Part shown: one piece after another, positions 1 through 8,575 of the stretch | Numbering within the stretch: the first letter of the stretch is position 1 | Layout of the letters: the number at the start of each line of letters is the position of its first letter | Origin: Flavobacterium faecale | GTDB taxonomy: Bacteria > Bacteroidota > Bacteroidia > Flavobacteriales > Flavobacteriaceae | Direction of reading: 5' to 3' | Length of the DNA stretch: 64,000 nucleotides | NCBI RefSeq assembly: GCF_003076455.1 | Contig: NZ_CP020918.1 | Coordinates: 3,942,001 to 4,006,000 of the forward strand | Program-made: the position numbers and the translations under genes | The notes under the pieces: generated by a model | What the model saw: only the letters and a program-made list of their open reading frames with translations | The model's database searches: none | Told to the model about the DNA's origin: nothing

Positions 1-1
1 A

Positions 2-271
2 ACTCAAAAAGTTCCGAATCCTATTAAAATTGAAAATACAGTTTTACCTAAAAATAAAGAGAATGATTCAAAACCAGAAAATGAAAAACCACACGCTCTT
101 TTCGATTTTCTTAATGGAAATAATTCAACCCATTCTAATATTGATTTTGGCCTTGTAGAAAGCCTTGGAAGTTTGCTGCCAAATGGACAAGGTGAAGATT
201 ATGAAGAGCAAGCATTTGCTAATCAAATGAAGAAAAAGGCGAAACGAAACAATCATCGCGGCAAGAAATAG
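2..271 (+). CDS. Relaxase/mobilization protein, C-terminal part (5' end outside window)
   Basis: An open frame enters from the left edge and stops at TAG 269-271. About 89 codons are visible. The segment is hydrophilic, rich in Asn, Lys and Glu, and ends in a strongly basic tail (MKKKAKRNNHRGKK). This resembles the low-complexity basic C-terminus of Bacteroidota MobB-type relaxases, which nick the transfer origin of conjugative elements. The assignment rests mainly on position: the next gene downstream is the coupling protein that normally follows the relaxase. No catalytic residues are in view. It could be another mobilization protein. Confidence 0.55.
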   Translation, partial: TQKVPNPIKIENTVLPKNKENDSKPENEKPHALFDFLNGNNSTHSNIDFGLVESLGSLLPNGQGEDYEEQAFANQMKKKAKRNNHRGKK

Positions 272-375
272 TTTCAGCGAGACAAACAAGGTCAATTGAT
301 GCCAACGGAAGTCAATTAACTTAGATTCTTTAACGTTCGATCTATTTTCGCTCGTTACATTTTTAACTTTTCAAT

Positions 376-2382
376 ATGCAAGGAGAAGACGATTTAAGAG
401 GACTCGCCAAAATAATGGCTTTCATGCGTGCGGTAAGTATCTTATTATTATTGATGCACTTTTACTGGTTTTGTTATAGTTTTTTCTTAGAAAAAGGTTG
501 GACGCTAGAAATCATAAATAGAATACTAGGTAATTTTCAGCGTACGGCAAGCCTGTTCTCTCATACCTTATACACCAAGATTTTTGCTTTGATATTGTTA
601 GCTTTAAGCTGTTTGGGAACAAAAGGAGTTAAAAACGAAAAAATTAGTTGGACAAAAATATACATTGCCTTAATCATTGGATTTATACTTTTCTTTCTCA
701 ATACACCTTTGTTGAAGTTGCCTGTTGCAAACGCTATCTCCTTGTACATCTTGACTACCTCAGCGGGCTATATTTCATTAATGATGGCCGGTGTTTGGAT
801 TAGCCGTCTGCTTCGTACCAATCTCATGGATGATGTTTTTAATAATGAGAATGAAAGCTTTATGCAAGAAACTACATTGATGCAAAATGAATATTCTGTT
901 AACTTGCCAACCAAATTTTATTTCAAAGGAAAATGGAATGAAGGATGGATAAACGTGGTAAATCCTTTCCGAGCCTCGATTGTTTTGGGAACACCTGGTT
1001 CTGGAAAAAGTTACGCCATCATAAACAACTATATCAAACAGCATATCGAAAAAGGATTCTCGATGTACATCTACGATTTCAAATTCGATGATCTTTCTAC
1101 AATTGCATATAATCATTTATTAAAGCATAGCGACAAGTATATTGTTAAACCAAAGTTCTATATTATCAACTTTGACGATCCTAGCAGAAGCCACCGTTGT
1201 AATCCCATCAATCCAGATTTCATGACTGACATATCAGATGCTTATGAATCTGCCTATACCATTATGTTGAATCTTAATAGGAGTTGGATCCAAAAACAAG
1301 GGGATTTCTTTGTTGAATCTCCAATTATATTACTAGCCGCTATAATCTGGTTTCTTAAAATTTATGATAATGGAAAGTACTGTACTTTTCCGCATGCCAT
1401 TGAATTATTGAACAAGAAATATGTTGATGTATTTACCATCCTTACTTCCTACCCTGATCTCGAAAACTATCTTTCGCCGTTTATGGATGCTTGGCAAGGT
1501 GGTGCACAAGATCAATTGCAAGGGCAAATCGCTTCCGCAAAAATCCCTCTGTCACGCATGATTTCGCCTCAACTCTATTGGGTTATGACCGGAGATGATT
1601 TTTCGTTGGACATTAACAATCCTAAAGAGCCTAAAATTCTATGCGTTGGTAATAATCCAGATCGTCAAAATATTTATTCAGCGGCAGTGGGTTTGTACAA
1701 TTCGAGAATTATAAAACTAATCAATAAGAAAGGAAAATTAAAAAGCTCAGTGATCATTGATGAGTTGCCAACCATCTACTTCAGAGGATTGGATAACCTA
1801 ATAGCTACCGCTAGAAGTAACAAAGTAGCCGTTTGTTTGGGATTTCAAGACTATTCGCAATTGACTCGTGATTATGGCGATAAAGAAAGTAAGGTTATCC
1901 AAAATACAGTAGGTAATATATTTAGTGGCCAGGTTGTGGGAGAAACAGCCAAAAGCTTATCAGAACGGTTTGGAAAAGTGCTACAGAAACGCCAGAGTTT
2001 AACGATCAATCGAAATGACAAATCAACTTCGATATCGACTCAATTAGACAGTTTGATACCCGCTTCTAAAATCTCCACGCTTACCCAAGGGATGTTCGTG
2101 GGAGCAGTTTCGGATAACTTTGACGAACGCATCGAACAGAAAATTTTCCATTCGGAAATTGTCGTTGATAATGATAGAGTATCTGCAGAAACCAAGGCCT
2201 ATAAAAAAATTCCCGAGATTTTATCATTCACGGACGACAACGGACAAAACAATATGAAGATCGAAATTGAAGCTAATTACAAACAGATAAAACGCGATAT
2301 TGTTTTAATTATCGAAAGTGAATTAGATCGTATTAAAAATGATCCTGACTTACAGCATTTGGTTCAGGAGGTTAAAGATTAA
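376..2382 (+). CDS. mobC: MobC/TraG-type VirD4-like coupling protein (type IV coupling ATPase)
   Basis: This 668-residue protein is a membrane ATPase that would link the relaxase-DNA complex to the conjugation channel. The N-terminus carries the YWFCY signature (residues 30-34) of the Bacteroidota MobC family, followed by hydrophobic segments at about 20-37, 65-80, 90-110 and 120-140. Walker A is GTPGSGKS at 205-212, and a Walker B-like IIDE lies around Asp462-Glu463. Full length for the family. It sits about 100 bp after the presumed relaxase gene and before hipBA. The ATG at 376 agrees with the family N-terminus. The C-terminal 60 residues are charged and probably helical. Confidence 0.9.
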   Translation: MQGEDDLRGLAKIMAFMRAVSILLLLMHFYWFCYSFFLEKGWTLEIINRILGNFQRTASLFSHTLYTKIFALILLALSCLGTKGVKNEKISWTKIYIALIIGFILFFLNTPLLKLPVANAISLYILTTSAGYISLMMAGVWISRLLRTNLMDDVFNNENESFMQETTLMQNEYSVNLPTKFYFKGKWNEGWINVVNPFRASIVLGTPGSGKSYAIINNYIKQHIEKGFSMYIYDFKFDDLSTIAYNHLLKHSDKYIVKPKFYIINFDDPSRSHRCNPINPDFMTDISDAYESAYTIMLNLNRSWIQKQGDFFVESPIILLAAIIWFLKIYDNGKYCTFPHAIELLNKKYVDVFTILTSYPDLENYLSPFMDAWQGGAQDQLQGQIASAKIPLSRMISPQLYWVMTGDDFSLDINNPKEPKILCVGNNPDRQNIYSAAVGLYNSRIIKLINKKGKLKSSVIIDELPTIYFRGLDNLIATARSNKVAVCLGFQDYSQLTRDYGDKESKVIQNTVGNIFSGQVVGETAKSLSERFGKVLQKRQSLTINRNDKSTSISTQLDSLIPASKISTLTQGMFVGAVSDNFDERIEQKIFHSEIVVDNDRVSAETKAYKKIPEILSFTDDNGQNNMKIEIEANYKQIKRDIVLIIESELDRIKNDPDLQHLVQEVKD

Positions 2383-2441
2383 AACTGTAGTTAAATAAAT
2401 CATTATGTAATGTTTGTTATTATGTACATATTTGTTATTTT

Positions 2442-2459
2442 TGTTCATATTAATGAACA
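2442..2459. promoter_or_regulatory. Candidate HipB operator (inverted repeat)
   Basis: TGTTCAT and ATGAACA form perfect 7-bp arms around a 4-bp centre, ending 9 bp before the hipB-like start codon. HipB-type antitoxins autorepress through short palindromes in their own promoter, so this is the obvious operator. A near-consensus Bacteroidota -7 box (CATATTTG) lies just upstream at about 2427-2434. Binding is inferred. Confidence 0.5.
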
Positions 2460-2468
2460 TTTATAAAA

Positions 2469-2759
2469 ATGAGCGCAAAAAAACAAATTGTCTTCCCTAA
2501 ACACCAGCTCCTTCTAGAGCAAATGGGTGAGAATATTAAATTAGCTCGAAAAAGAAGAAAACTAACCGCCATACAAGTTGCTGAAAGAGCCGATATTGCT
2601 AGAACCACTTTATACCAAATAGAAAAAGGAAATTCAAGTGTGGCAATAGGTGCTTATTTCAATGTCCTTAGGGTATTAGGCTTACAAGATGACTTTCTAA
2701 AACTAGCAGCCGATGACGAACTAGGAAGAAAACTCCAAGACCTTGACCTCTTAAAATAA
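2469..2759 (+). CDS. hipB: HipB-like antitoxin, XRE-family helix-turn-helix
   Basis: This 96-residue DNA-binding protein is the predicted antitoxin and autorepressor of the adjacent HipA-like kinase. A helix-turn-helix of the XRE/lambda-Cro type spans about residues 15-72 (GENIKLARKRRKLTAIQVAERADIA, then TTLYQIEKG). It is slightly longer than many HipB proteins because of an N-terminal extension. The hipA gene begins 14 bp downstream, so both are probably co-transcribed. A palindrome directly upstream is a likely binding site. The pair lies between mobilization and excision genes of the element and may help keep it in the host. Confidence 0.85.
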   Translation: MSAKKQIVFPKHQLLLEQMGENIKLARKRRKLTAIQVAERADIARTTLYQIEKGNSSVAIGAYFNVLRVLGLQDDFLKLAADDELGRKLQDLDLLK

Positions 2760-2773
2760 TCAAAACATGCAAT

Positions 2774-4024
2774 ATGTCACCATCTAAAACCGATATTTAC
2801 GTTTATGCCCATTGGCAGGAAATGAAGGAACCTAAATTGATAGGTGTCTTATCTGCACAACAAGCCAAAGGGAAAAAAGCTTTCAGTTTTGAATACGATA
2901 AAAATTGGCTTAAAACAGAACAAAAATTTCTTTTGGATCCGGACATCCAATTATACGGTGGTCCACAATACCCAAACCAAAAAGAAAACTTCGGTATTTT
3001 TTTAGACAGCATGCCTGATACTTGGGGACGTACCTTAATGAAACGTCGAGAAGCCCAACAAGCTAGAGAACATAATGAAAAACCAAAAACTCTCTATGAT
3101 ATAGATTTTCTGCTTGGAGTATATGACGAAAGTCGAATGGGAGCATTACGATTTAAAACCGATCCAAATGGAGATTTCGTAGATAACAATAAAACCGCTT
3201 CTACCCCACCCTGGTCTTCTATTCGAGAACTGCAAAACGCTGCAGCAAATTTCGAAAATGACAACAACAATGGAGAAGTGAACAAATGGTTATCAGTACT
3301 TATGGCACCTGGATCTTCATTAGGTGGTGCAAGACCAAAGGCGAATATTTTAGACAGTGACAAAAGTCTTTGGATTGCCAAATTCCCATCTAAAACAGAT
3401 ACTATTGATAAAGCAGCGTGGGAGTTTCTTGCCTATAAATTAGCTATCAGCGCCAGAATCAACATGGCTCCCTGTCGAATCGAGAAAATAATGGGAAAAC
3501 ACAATACTTTCTTTACCAAGCGCTTTGATAGAAAGAACGGTGAAAGAATTCATTTTGCATCGGCTATGACTATGACAGCTAACAATGAAGATACTATAAG
3601 AGACAATCCCGCAAGTTATTTAGATATTGCCGAATTCATTAGCAATTATGGCGCAAAGATAGAAGAAAATCTACACCAACTATGGCGTAGAATAATCTTT
3701 AATATTGCTATTTCTAACACCGATGACCATTTACGTAACCATGGATTTATATTGACCAAAGAAGGTTGGATCCTCTCCCCTGCTTACGATCTTAACCCCT
3801 CCATTGACAAAGATGGTTTGGCACTAAATATAGATATGGATAATAATGCACTAGATTTTGAATTAGCTAGAAGTGTCGGTGCGTATTTTAGATTGAACAC
3901 TTTGCAAATGGATGATATTATTCAAGAAGTTACACAAATTACAAGTAACTGGAGAACGATTGCTGCAGAAATAGGAATTGCTAGAAGCGAGTTAGAATTG
4001 ATGGAAAACGCTTTTATTTATTAG
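2774..4024 (+). CDS. hipA: HipA-like serine/threonine kinase toxin
   Basis: This 416-residue protein has the HipA layout: an N-terminal HipA_N/couple_hipA domain (about 1-115) and a C-terminal kinase domain (about 150-390). Visible motifs are SSLGGARPKANI in the nucleotide-binding loop, the KF of IAKFPS, FFTKRFDR, the catalytic-loop NTDDHLRNHGF with Asp317 and Asn322, and the metal-binding AYDLNPS with Asp339. E. coli HipA phosphorylates glutamyl-tRNA synthetase and induces persistence; the target of this homologue is not known. All key kinase residues look intact. Encoded 14 bp after the antitoxin. Confidence 0.88.
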   Translation: MSPSKTDIYVYAHWQEMKEPKLIGVLSAQQAKGKKAFSFEYDKNWLKTEQKFLLDPDIQLYGGPQYPNQKENFGIFLDSMPDTWGRTLMKRREAQQAREHNEKPKTLYDIDFLLGVYDESRMGALRFKTDPNGDFVDNNKTASTPPWSSIRELQNAAANFENDNNNGEVNKWLSVLMAPGSSLGGARPKANILDSDKSLWIAKFPSKTDTIDKAAWEFLAYKLAISARINMAPCRIEKIMGKHNTFFTKRFDRKNGERIHFASAMTMTANNEDTIRDNPASYLDIAEFISNYGAKIEENLHQLWRRIIFNIAISNTDDHLRNHGFILTKEGWILSPAYDLNPSIDKDGLALNIDMDNNALDFELARSVGAYFRLNTLQMDDIIQEVTQITSNWRTIAAEIGIARSELELMENAFIY

Positions 4025-4454
4025 AGATAGTTTAAATAATCCGTCTCACTCCAGTCATTCTCTTTGCTCCGTTCGGCTGCTTCAGTCGGTATGCTTTCAA
4101 TAGTAAGGTGTAAACGAAATTTGTTTTTCGGCATACCTACCCTACGCAGGCACTTCACAGCCAATAAAAAAACAGCCTCTTAAAAATAAGAAGCTGTCTT
4201 TTTACGCTGTTCCGTTCCTCAGCTGCACACGTTCATTCCTTATATTCGGTCAGGCTAAATCAACTGGATAAAGCTTCATTTCGTTATGCTCCGTTCCTAC
4301 GCTCCACTGCATTCCAGCCCTATCCAATTGATAGCCTTCCTTTTTACAATATGAGTTGATACTCAAATAATTTGCCTCTTATTGTTTTACGTGAAGTACA
4401 GCTTTCATTCACAGTTACATTTTGCTAAAAACAAAGAGAACTAATTCAATGACT
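4025..4454. other. Intergenic region with TCCGTTC repeats and an imperfect long inverted repeat
   Basis: No gene is seen in these 430 bp between the convergent hipA and topB genes. The stretch is visibly richer in G and C than its surroundings. TCCGTTC occurs three times (4068-4074, 4211-4217, 4290-4296). CAACTGGATA (4261-4270) and TATCCAATTG (4321-4330) pair at 9 of 10 positions around a 50-nt loop. A bidirectional terminator is annotated separately. It could encode a structured RNA or a transfer-related site; function not known. Confidence 0.4.
4172..4197. terminator. Bidirectional intrinsic terminator between hipA and topB
   Basis: ACAGCCTCTT and AAGAAGCTGT form a 10-bp stem with one G-T type mismatch around a 6-nt loop. 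The stem is followed by T-rich sequence on the plus strand and preceded by an A-run (T-run on the minus strand). It can serve hipBA from the left and possibly the topB operon from the right. Confidence 0.65.
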
Positions 4455-6536
4455 CTATCTCTTTTTCTTGTTATCCGGAAATACGAATGATGTTTCTCCA
4501 CTTACATTCATTACAATAAAAGCGTCAAATTTTTTACCTGATTTACTAAATAATCCTTTAAGAAGACTTGTCTTTCCATTTGTAATCAGTGCTTCCAAAT
4601 CTACTAGACTGAGTTGCAACCCACAGATATTTCGGAACTGGGTCCAATTGCATTTTTCATCCTTGCATTTCACTAGCTTGTCCCGAATAAATACTTTTTC
4701 GACCTTACATTTTGGACAAATCAGATTAGGTACTCGCTCTACTTCTATAGCTAGATCTAGAATCTCCTGTGTTAAACTGACTGTAAAATCCTCAATTTCC
4801 TTCTCGAAGGTGACTAAATCTGACTCACTATTCTCTATTTTTTGTAACGCTAGTTCCCACTTGGAGGTTAATATCACATTGGCAATATTTTTGTCTTTTA
4901 CCAATTCATAAACCTTTAATCCTTTTTCTGTAGGTAGTAATAGTTTCTTATCACGTTTGACGTATTCTCTCTTAAAAAGGGTTTCAATAATAGCTGCTCT
5001 TGTTGCTGGTGTTCCAATCCCTACATTTTGAATTGCTTTACGCTCCTGCTCATTTTCAATCTGACTCCCTGCATTTTCCATTGCAGAAAGCAAACTTGCT
5101 TCTGTATAAATAATTGGAGCTTTGGTTTTCTTTGCTACTACTTTTGCTGCTTTAATTTTAAGTTCATCACCAATTTTTAGAGTTGGTAATTCCTGAATAG
5201 GATCTTTATCTTCATCACTAAAATTACCTTTGACAATCCTCCAACCTGCATCCAGAATTTTAACTCCTTTTAAGGTAAAATCGTAGTGAGAAACTTGTAC
5301 CACAACGTTTGTTATTTCTTTAGTACAGATAGGAGAAACAGATTCTAATAACCGATAAACTATCATTTCGTAAATTGCATTCTCTTTGGCTGATAATGCA
5401 GATGGAATCTTATCGGTAATCAAGATACCATGGTGATCGGTGACTTTTAAATCATTGACGATTCGCTTATTCAAGCGACCTATTTTCATTTTAGCCACTG
5501 CAGCTTTAAATTTGTCCATCTCTTCTGTTATCCTTATTAACTTCGAAATTTCTTCCCACATGTCTTCAGGAATATATTTACTGACAGTACGTGGGTAACT
5601 AATGAACTTCTTCTCATAGAGACTTTGAGCAATTGTAAGCGTTTCTTCAGCTGTTAGATTTAGCTTTATATTAGCCTCTTTCTGCAATGCTGTCAAATCA
5701 AATAATAATGGTGGTTGTTCATTTATAACTTTAGTTTCTACAGCAGTTACTGAAGCCAAACCGTATTTATGAATTGTTTTCAATACATAATCTGCTTTTT
5801 TAGCTTCATCCCATTTCATGGTCGAAAGACTTTTAAAATCAAGGTATTCTTTGTTATGTTCCAGTTCTATTTGCCAATATTGCTCAATGGCAAACGCCTT
5901 ATTTTCCAAAAAGCGTTTACAAATTAATGCAAGCGTTGGCGTCTGAACCCTACCTAACGAATAAACACCTCCTCTACTGGTAACCGTTAGTGCTTGCGAA
6001 GCATTAATTCCTACTAACCAATCGGCACGACTTCTGCCTAATCCTGCATGATATAGACTGTCAAAATTGCTTCCTGATTTCAAATTATCAAGTCCTCTAA
6101 GAATTGCCTTTTCAGTTAATGAGCTGATCCATAAACGTTCAAAAGGCTTAGTGCAGTTCAAATACTCGTATATGTAACGAAAAATAAGCTCCCCCTCACG
6201 TCCTGCATCTGTGGCTACAATAATACTTTCGCAGTTTTTAAATAGTTGATCAATAATGTTTAGCTGCTTCAAAGCACCTAGGTCACGGACATAACTTTTG
6301 TCTTTTTTGACCTTACGTACTGTCAATAAAAATGGTTTAGGTAATATAGGCAAAGTCTCCCTTTGAAAACCATTAATGCCATAATCATCTGGCATGGCCA
6401 AAGACACTAAATGTCCAAACGCCCAGGTTACCTGATATCCATTTCCCATCAGGTAACCTTCCTTCTTTTCTTTAGCTCCTAACAAGAGAGCAATCTCTCG
6501 AGCAACACTTGGTTTTTCTGCAATTACAACTTTCAT
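4455..6536 (-). CDS. topB: DNA topoisomerase III (Exc-like) of a conjugative element
   Basis: A 693-residue type IA topoisomerase. The TOPRIM domain covers about 1-135, with MKVVIAEKPSVA at the start and DAGREGE at 110-116 giving the acidic metal-binding residues. The active-site tyrosine is Tyr314 in FISYPRT. The C-terminus has one zinc-finger-like CPKC...CKDEKC unit near residues 620-650. In CTnDOT-type elements the excision gene exc encodes such an enzyme. Here it is the last gene of the minus-strand order rteC, xis-like, DUF3945, topB, which supports the same role. It starts 21 bp after the preceding gene. A chromosomal housekeeping TopB is unlikely in this context. Confidence 0.93.
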   Translation of the reverse strand: MKVVIAEKPSVAREIALLLGAKEKKEGYLMGNGYQVTWAFGHLVSLAMPDDYGINGFQRETLPILPKPFLLTVRKVKKDKSYVRDLGALKQLNIIDQLFKNCESIIVATDAGREGELIFRYIYEYLNCTKPFERLWISSLTEKAILRGLDNLKSGSNFDSLYHAGLGRSRADWLVGINASQALTVTSRGGVYSLGRVQTPTLALICKRFLENKAFAIEQYWQIELEHNKEYLDFKSLSTMKWDEAKKADYVLKTIHKYGLASVTAVETKVINEQPPLLFDLTALQKEANIKLNLTAEETLTIAQSLYEKKFISYPRTVSKYIPEDMWEEISKLIRITEEMDKFKAAVAKMKIGRLNKRIVNDLKVTDHHGILITDKIPSALSAKENAIYEMIVYRLLESVSPICTKEITNVVVQVSHYDFTLKGVKILDAGWRIVKGNFSDEDKDPIQELPTLKIGDELKIKAAKVVAKKTKAPIIYTEASLLSAMENAGSQIENEQERKAIQNVGIGTPATRAAIIETLFKREYVKRDKKLLLPTEKGLKVYELVKDKNIANVILTSKWELALQKIENSESDLVTFEKEIEDFTVSLTQEILDLAIEVERVPNLICPKCKVEKVFIRDKLVKCKDEKCNWTQFRNICGLQLSLVDLEALITNGKTSLLKGLFSKSGKKFDAFIVMNVSGETSFVFPDNKKKR

Positions 6537-6557
6537 TTGGACTTGTCTTAATAGTAA

Positions 6558-7916
6558 TTACATTTTTCGACCTTTCGATTTAGCAGCTGCTTTTGGCTTC
6601 TCCTGTTCCTCTTGCTGCTTTGAGCTATCAGGATTAGTCTGTTTGCTTTTCAAGGGCTCTTTGCTGTTTTTAGTAGCCTCGTTGGTTTTACCTTCAGAGT
6701 TTACAGCAACCTGTGTTTTACTTTCTTCTTTAGTTTGCGCTTTTTCCTTTACTTTATTCGGATTATCAAATGAGAAACCTGTTTTACCACTGTCTTTATC
6801 GAATGTGATATAGCCTTGATATTCTTTTCCTTTTTTATCAAGCAAACCACTTACATAAACTGTTTGTCCTTCTTTGAATTTTTCAAATTGTGCAGCATCT
6901 AGTTCTTTCCCACGAAAGTTTTTAGGAGCTTCAATATTTTGATTTTCAGTTTGCTTGTTGATGCTTCCTCTGTCGAATAGAAACTCAACATATCGTTTGT
7001 CTGCGTTAAACTGTACTGAAGCGTTAAAAGGCTCTCCTGTTTTAGAAATCATACCTTCCAAATACAAAGGTTTTCCTTCCGATAATATATTTTTTTGTTG
7101 ATCATCAAGTTTAACACCCTTGATTTCATTGGGTATCTTGATTAATGTTGTTCGAAGTGCGATAAGTTCGTTAGTCAGTTTATCTATACTAATAATCGAC
7201 GGAATTTTTTCACCTGTCTTAGGATTTGTTAAATCAACTATTCTCCCCATATTTCCATTTTTCAACAAATTATCTTTGTCTTCTTTTGTAAATTCATGAC
7301 CAAAGAACTTAAATTGTAATTGGGGTTCTTTTCGAATTCCGTGAATGGCTAGAACAACTTGTCCATCCTCTTTAGCTTGGAGAGAAAGTCTTGCATCCAT
7401 TCGTGTAACTGATGTTCCCAAATCAAGACTTACGGGAACCAATTCATTGGTCTTAAATCCTTTTAACAGCGGGTCTAATAAGTTCATTTTTTCGAGACGC
7501 TCTTTGCTTAATCCCAGATTAGTCATTGCTTTCCAATCTATTTGCTCTACTTTATAGCGATAGTCGCTAGTTTCTGGGGTTGACTGTTTTGTTTCCATAA
7601 TCGTATTGTTTTCTTGTTTATAATCTGTTATAGTTTTTACTGTTTCAATCATTCCTTTAAAAAAATGAAAATGTATTGGATCTTTAAGCTGTGAATAAAA
7701 ATTGGAAAAAAAATTAGAAAACAAATCGCCTTGTTTGTCAACACGCATGAATTGATTTTCATTTTTTTTATTAGAAATTAAGGTTTGCAAATCTTTATTT
7801 TTACCATTTTCCTTTGAAGTCTCAATTTTCTTTTTGTTTTTATCTATTAGCAATGAAACATCTGAAAACTGTCCTTCTACTGGTACATTATCAATATATT
7901 TTTCGCTCGGCTCCAT
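6558..7916 (-). CDS. DUF4099/DUF3945 domain protein (orf3-like) of the excision module
   Basis: This protein belongs to the DUF4099-DUF3945 family found next to topB in Bacteroidota mobile elements; no biochemical role is established. After a divergent N-terminal part, a DUF4099-like region begins near IDWKAMTNLGLS and is followed by repeated DUF3945-like units with recurring patterns such as GKPLYLEGMI and GQTVYVSGLL. The C-terminus is a Lys/Glu/Ser-rich tail ending in KGRKM. The frame stays open to an ATG at 8024, but that start overlaps the upstream gene by 25 bp and adds a low-complexity leader, so I prefer the ATG at 7916 (MEPSEKYID). It sits 21 bp before topB, as orf3 precedes exc in CTnDOT. 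Confidence 0.75.
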   Translation of the reverse strand: MEPSEKYIDNVPVEGQFSDVSLLIDKNKKKIETSKENGKNKDLQTLISNKKNENQFMRVDKQGDLFSNFFSNFYSQLKDPIHFHFFKGMIETVKTITDYKQENNTIMETKQSTPETSDYRYKVEQIDWKAMTNLGLSKERLEKMNLLDPLLKGFKTNELVPVSLDLGTSVTRMDARLSLQAKEDGQVVLAIHGIRKEPQLQFKFFGHEFTKEDKDNLLKNGNMGRIVDLTNPKTGEKIPSIISIDKLTNELIALRTTLIKIPNEIKGVKLDDQQKNILSEGKPLYLEGMISKTGEPFNASVQFNADKRYVEFLFDRGSINKQTENQNIEAPKNFRGKELDAAQFEKFKEGQTVYVSGLLDKKGKEYQGYITFDKDSGKTGFSFDNPNKVKEKAQTKEESKTQVAVNSEGKTNEATKNSKEPLKSKQTNPDSSKQQEEQEKPKAAAKSKGRKM

Positions 7917-7999
7917 CCTATTTTTCAATTTGATTATTCGAAAATAAATAGATGAATAAGTACTATTTGAAAACTGACTTTTAGTGGAACAATTTGTCT

Positions 8000-8305
8000 T
8001 TAATTGACTCTTATGTAATGGCAAGGAGCGTTAAAACTATCTCGAATAAATTGATGAACATCTGATAATTTATAATAGATTTTTCCACTAATTGTGTAAT
8101 AAGGTAATTTACCTGAAGATCTGTAACGTTGAAGTGAACGATTACTAATTTTTAACATCTGAAGTAGGTCTTGATTATCTAGCAGTTCTTCTCCGTCAAT
8201 ATTATTTCGATTCTTTTGAACATTATTAACTTGTTCATTTAAAATATCAAAACGATCCATGATACGCTCCATCCAGGCTATAAATTCAATTCTATCTATA
8301 TTCAT
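8000..8305 (-). CDS. Helix-turn-helix excisionase-like protein
   Basis: A 101-residue protein with a MerR-like winged helix of the HTH_17/excisionase type in its second half: LLDNQDLLQMLKIS forms the first helices, then RSLQRYRSSGKLPYY and a hairpin with KIYYKLSDV. The first 45 residues are probably helical. Proteins of this type (Xis2c/Xis2d in CTnDOT) bend DNA during excision or regulate excision and transfer genes. It is first in the presumed operon leading to the DUF3945 gene and topB. A near-consensus -7 element (CAAATTTG, 8351-8358) lies about 45 bp upstream on the minus strand, with a perfect inverted repeat farther up. Confidence 0.82.
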   Translation of the reverse strand: MNIDRIEFIAWMERIMDRFDILNEQVNNVQKNRNNIDGEELLDNQDLLQMLKISNRSLQRYRSSGKLPYYTISGKIYYKLSDVHQFIRDSFNAPCHYIRVN

Positions 8306-8464
8306 ATGAGCTTAATTTTAAGATTAGTACAACAACTTACTGGTCTGGTACAAATTTGAATATGATTTTATAGTTATTCCGCCAATGACAACCAATTGAA
8401 AAAAAACTTTTTATGGATTAATAATAGTAAAAACGTTTATTTGTTCTAGATTTAAGTCCTATTA

Positions 8465-8501
8465 GCAAGTCAGTATCTAATGGAAATAGATACTGACTTG
8501 C
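8465..8501. promoter_or_regulatory. Perfect 15-bp inverted repeat, candidate RteC operator
   Basis: The arms at 8465-8479 and 8487-8501 are exact reverse complements, separated by 7 bp. The repeat sits between the rteC terminator and the promoter region of the xis-like gene, about 160 bp upstream of its start. RteC of CTnDOT activates the excision operon by binding inverted half-sites upstream of that promoter, so this repeat is a good candidate. It has no T-run after it and does not look like a terminator. Confidence 0.5.
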
Positions 8502-8528
8502 CTACAGAGCAATTGGCGTTTATGGGTA

Positions 8529-8560
8529 AAAAAAACAGCGTAGAGACACGCTGTTTTTTT
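8529..8560 (-). terminator. Intrinsic terminator of rteC
   Basis: A perfect 13-bp stem made of seven A-T pairs plus CAGCGT/ACGCTG, with the 6-nt loop AGAGAC. It ends in a seven-T run on either strand. It lies 16 bp after the rteC stop codon on the minus strand. Confidence 0.85.
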
Positions 8561-8575
8561 GAAGAATTGCATGAG

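Noticed and set aside
4455..6536. Housekeeping topoisomerase III
   Set aside because: The gene order with DUF3945, xis-like and rteC genes matches mobile-element excision modules.
8465..8501. Rho-independent terminator
   Set aside because: The stem has no T-run on either strand, and a clear terminator for rteC lies next to it at 8529-8560.
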